Shown: positions 5,297 through 7,084 of the stretch, piece after piece
How positions within the stretch are numbered: position 1 is the stretch's first letter
Layout of the letters: each line of letters opens with the position of its first letter
From: Oscillospiraceae bacterium
Lineage (GTDB): Bacteria; Bacillota; Clostridia; Oscillospirales; Oscillospiraceae
Assembly (NCBI GenBank): GCA_016290695.1
Contig: JAEEUX010000134.1
Span: forward strand, 1 to 7,084
DNA: 7,084 bases
Direction of reading: 5' to 3'
The notes under the pieces: model-generated
The model's database searches: none
The model's input: the letters and a program-made list of their open reading frames with translations, nothing else
What the model was told of the DNA's origin: nothing
Program-made: the position numbers and the translations under genes

Positions 5297-6189
5297 TTAT
5301 CTCCCAGCAGTTATCAGTAATTTCATCTGCCGCTTTTCCTCCTTGATCCGCTCCCGCACCGCGGCGATCATCTGCTTTAACAGCGCTTCGCACTCTTCCT
5401 TCGTCTTGGCATAGACGGTGTGCACCTCGCGCTTACCCTGTGCGCTGGTGGGAGAGTAGCGGCCCTCAAAGAGGTGGTCGCCCAGCTCGTAGATCCCGCC
5501 GGTGCCGGGTTTGCGCACCTTGCCCTTGTACGGGGCGAACGGCGGGCTTACAGGCGGTTTTCCGTCCTCTGCGGGAAGTTGGTCCCCTGGCGTCTCGTGG
5601 GGCTCGTACGCCTCGCTGTGGCCGATCCCGCGCTCGATCTTCTGCGCCGCCTGCTGCATGGCGCCGGTGATGTGGCTGTAGATGTCAATCGTCGTAGCCG
5701 ACGAAATGTGACCGATGATGGTGGAGAGCGTTTTCACGTCCATGCCGTGCTCCAGGGCGGTCGTGGCGAAGGTATGGCGAAGGTCGTGGAAGCGGATGTC
5801 CGGGAGACCTGCGTCTTTGAGTATCACTTTCAGTCGGTGATACGCTGCGCTTGGTGCCGTCGGTTTCTCCGGCTCCAGCAGACTGGGGAAGATTCATTCG
5901 GTCAGCGCTGTCTTGCGCCGCTCCTTCAGCACGTGGAGCGTGCTTGCTGGCAGCAGGATCGTGCGCGTTCCTTTTTCGGTTTTCGGATTGCCCACCTCCA
6001 ACGCGCCGCCGCTTCCATGATCTCGTGGAGCAGCATGTGGACGCCGCGCACTGTGGCGTCGGCAAGGCTGCGCTCGCTTCCGTCGCTTGCTTTGTATGTC
6101 TTACGCCCCAGCGCGTTGTAGAATTTCTGCACGTCCCGCTGCGTGATGGAGCGGAGCATTTTATTTGCAAGGCAGTTTTTGACTGGCAT
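5297..6189 (-). pseudogene. Tyrosine (phage-type) site-specific integrase, degraded
   Basis: Three pieces of an integrase are in order on the - strand. From about 6189 to 6005 one frame gives the core-binding domain (KMLRSITQRDVQKFYNALG, then ATVRGVHMLLHEIMEA). At about 6002-6012 the protein switches frame straight to GGALEVGNPKTEKGTRTILL. The catalytic-domain section that should lie between, with the first catalytic Arg (the TGMRRGE-type box), is absent. That is a deletion of roughly 80 residues with a frame change at a gcggcggc repeat. In the second frame a TGA (5894-5896) replaces the residue expected before IFPSLLEPEKP. After it, the intact C-terminal part runs from 5827 to 5297 with HDLR, LSTIIGH and the catalytic Tyr in IDIYSH. 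It continues about 120 residues past the Tyr, ending in a domain like the AP2-type arm-binding domain. The N-terminus is also abnormal. It cannot encode a working recombinase. Confidence 0.88.
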
Positions 6190-6498
6190 GAGAGAGCCAA
6201 CTTGCTTTTTCGTGCAGATTCTCGGTTTGCGAACTTGCTTTTTCGTGATTTTGCCTTGGCGGCGCAGTTTGATTGATGAAACACGGAGGAGTACAGACTG
6301 GTCTTTTATTCGATGTCGACTTCTTATTCCGTTGTGATCAAGATTGGAAACTACAACTTCGCTGCAAGTCACCGAGTTAACACGCAAAGCCACATGAACG
6401 GTACAGTCATCCATGTTACACACATATACAAATGATTCTCTTATCGCAGCCAGCGGTGCCTGCAGACGCTCAGGGGTATTATCGAGAATCCGAACCAT
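6190..6498 (-). other. Unidentified open frame upstream of, and fused in frame to, the integrase remnant
   Basis: The frame opens at an ATG 12 bases after the Fic gene stop and runs 103 codons before reaching the integrase remnant in the same frame. It reads like protein, with alternating hydrophobic strands (FVYVCNMDDCTVHVALRV, then CSEVVVSNLDHNGIRSR) and a basic tail with two TKKQV copies. I do not recognise the family. No Shine-Dalgarno precedes the ATG. It could be a small gene of the mobile element whose end was fused to a truncated integrase, or a rearranged integrase N-terminus. Confidence 0.4.
6199..6247. repeat. 16-bp direct repeat pair, 33-bp period
   Basis: The sequence aacttgctttttcgtg occurs at 6199-6214 and again at 6232-6247, exactly 33 bp apart. 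The 17 bases after each copy have diverged. It lies at the junction between the unidentified frame and the integrase remnant and codes for the two TKKQV peptides. Confidence 0.75.
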
Positions 6499-6510
6499 CA
6501 GCGTGATGGA

Positions 6511-7084
6511 TTAGATTGTCTTACGGATATAGTAAGTGGATCGCCCGCCGCCGCGCTTTTCGATCTCGCCGCTGGCACAGAGCGCCCGGAGATGGCGTTC
6601 AACCGACGTGGCGCTCATTGAAGTGACAAGCTCGGCGATTTCAGCTTTCGTAAATTTGCCAATTCTCGTTTTCACGGCGTTGCGCACTGTATCAAGAGGA
6701 GAAGAGGCAACGAGCTCCATCCGTTCTTCAAAATCACGGTATGCCGCGATGATTGTTCCCAACAGGTATTTGATAAATGCGGTTGGATCGTCCTTGCCCT
6801 CGTGCCAGCCGGTCTGTGAGGCCTCCAGCGCATCATAATAGCTTTCTTTTGTCCGCGCGATCTTGGCTTCCAGCGAGATATACTTGCCGATCTCATACCC
6901 GCAGCGATAGAGCAGCAGCGTTGTAAGCAGACGCGACATTCTGCCGTTACCGTCGATGAACGGATGAATACAGAGGAAATCGTGGATAAAGCACGGGATG
7001 ATCAACAGTGGATCCACCTTGCCTTCACCAACGGCAAAGTTGTACGCATCGCACAGCTCGCGCATCGCCTCCGGCGTTTCATAC
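6511..7084 (-). CDS. Fic-domain protein with C-terminal winged helix, N-terminus outside the window
   Basis: This is the C-terminal 191 codons of a Fic protein. The family transfers AMP or related nucleotide groups from a nucleotide cofactor to a hydroxyl side chain of a target protein. The full active-site loop HPFIDGNGRMSR is present (starting 34 residues after the Met at 7065), with the catalytic His and the phosphate-binding GNGR. The helices around it (PCFIHDFLCI before, LLTTLLLYRCGY after) match the family. The last ~60 residues (from DTVRNAVKTRIGKFTKAEIA to the RSTYYIRKTI end) form a winged-helix DNA-binding tail, as in many bacterial Fic proteins of about 330-380 residues. The self-inhibiting helix, if any, would be in the missing N-terminal part. 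The frame is open to the window edge. No separate antitoxin gene is visible downstream. Confidence 0.92.
   Translation of the reverse strand, partial: YETPEAMRELCDAYNFAVGEGKVDPLLIIPCFIHDFLCIHPFIDGNGRMSRLLTTLLLYRCGYEIGKYISLEAKIARTKESYYDALEASQTGWHEGKDDPTAFIKYLLGTIIAAYRDFEERMELVASSPLDTVRNAVKTRIGKFTKAEIAELVTSMSATSVERHLRALCASGEIEKRGGGRSTYYIRKTI

Noticed and set aside
5894..5896. In-frame TGA in the integrase as recoded Trp or selenocysteine
   Set aside because: The permease gene in the same window ends with TGA, so TGA is a normal stop here, and the gene already has a deletion and frame change. Decay is the simpler explanation.
5420..6121. Long + strand open frame (233 codons) opposite the integrase
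   Set aside because: It lies antisense to a recognisable integrase in GC-rich DNA, has a low-complexity Arg/Ala/Val-rich product and no family features.
5685..6284. Long - strand frame (199 codons) overlapping the integrase region
   Set aside because: The product is an Arg/Ser/His-rich string with no family features; the other two frames carry the integrase pieces.

Overview
The window looks like a chromosomal segment of a gut-type anaerobic bacterium of moderate GC content. A Clostridia-like Firmicute is the best guess and a Synergistetes-type organism is possible; no 16S or other phylogenetic marker is present, so this is inference from gene content and style only. The left part (1-3163) reads as mostly stable chromosome and the right part (3164-7084) as a decayed accessory island that begins at the 3' end of a tRNA-Pro gene.

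Left part. On the + strand is the 3' end of a sugar-type (RbsC-like) ABC transporter permease, closed by a strong, probably bidirectional terminator. A 160-bp GC-rich gap with three small hairpins follows. On the - strand come a GNAT acetyltransferase and, upstream of it in the same probable operon, endonuclease III (nth), with all catalytic and iron-sulfur residues visible. Next is an AT-richer DUF218/YdcF-like gene on the - strand with a good sigma-70-type promoter and a leader of about 165 nt. Its intergenic region is shared with the divergent promoter of a complete tRNA-Pro(UGG), which ends in an encoded CCA and a terminator that works in both directions.

Right part, read on the - strand from right to left. 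The C-terminal two thirds of a Fic-domain protein (HPFIDGNGR motif plus a winged-helix tail) runs off the window edge. It is followed by an unidentified ~100-codon frame that runs into the remains of a tyrosine integrase. The integrase has lost its first catalytic box through an internal deletion with a frame change and carries an in-frame TGA, so it is a pseudogene. Then comes a compact three-gene cassette: a DUF3990-type (ADP-ribosyltransferase-like) predicted toxin, an overlapping XRE-type HTH protein that is the likely antitoxin/repressor, and a small protein with a PD-(D/E)XK-like nuclease signature whose reading frame is broken by a 7-A homopolymer. The cassette has a near-consensus promoter (TTGACG-17-TATAAT). 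Two 17-bp sites, each an imperfect palindrome and inverted relative to one another, overlie the promoter; they are the obvious operators for the HTH protein.

The most interesting content is this cassette (ART-like protein + HTH + PD-(D/E)XK-like protein with twin nested palindromes), placed between a tRNA and a dead integrase and close to a second predicted nucleotide-transferring toxin (Fic). This suggests a toxin-antitoxin/defence cluster stranded in the chromosome after its mobile element lost integrase function.
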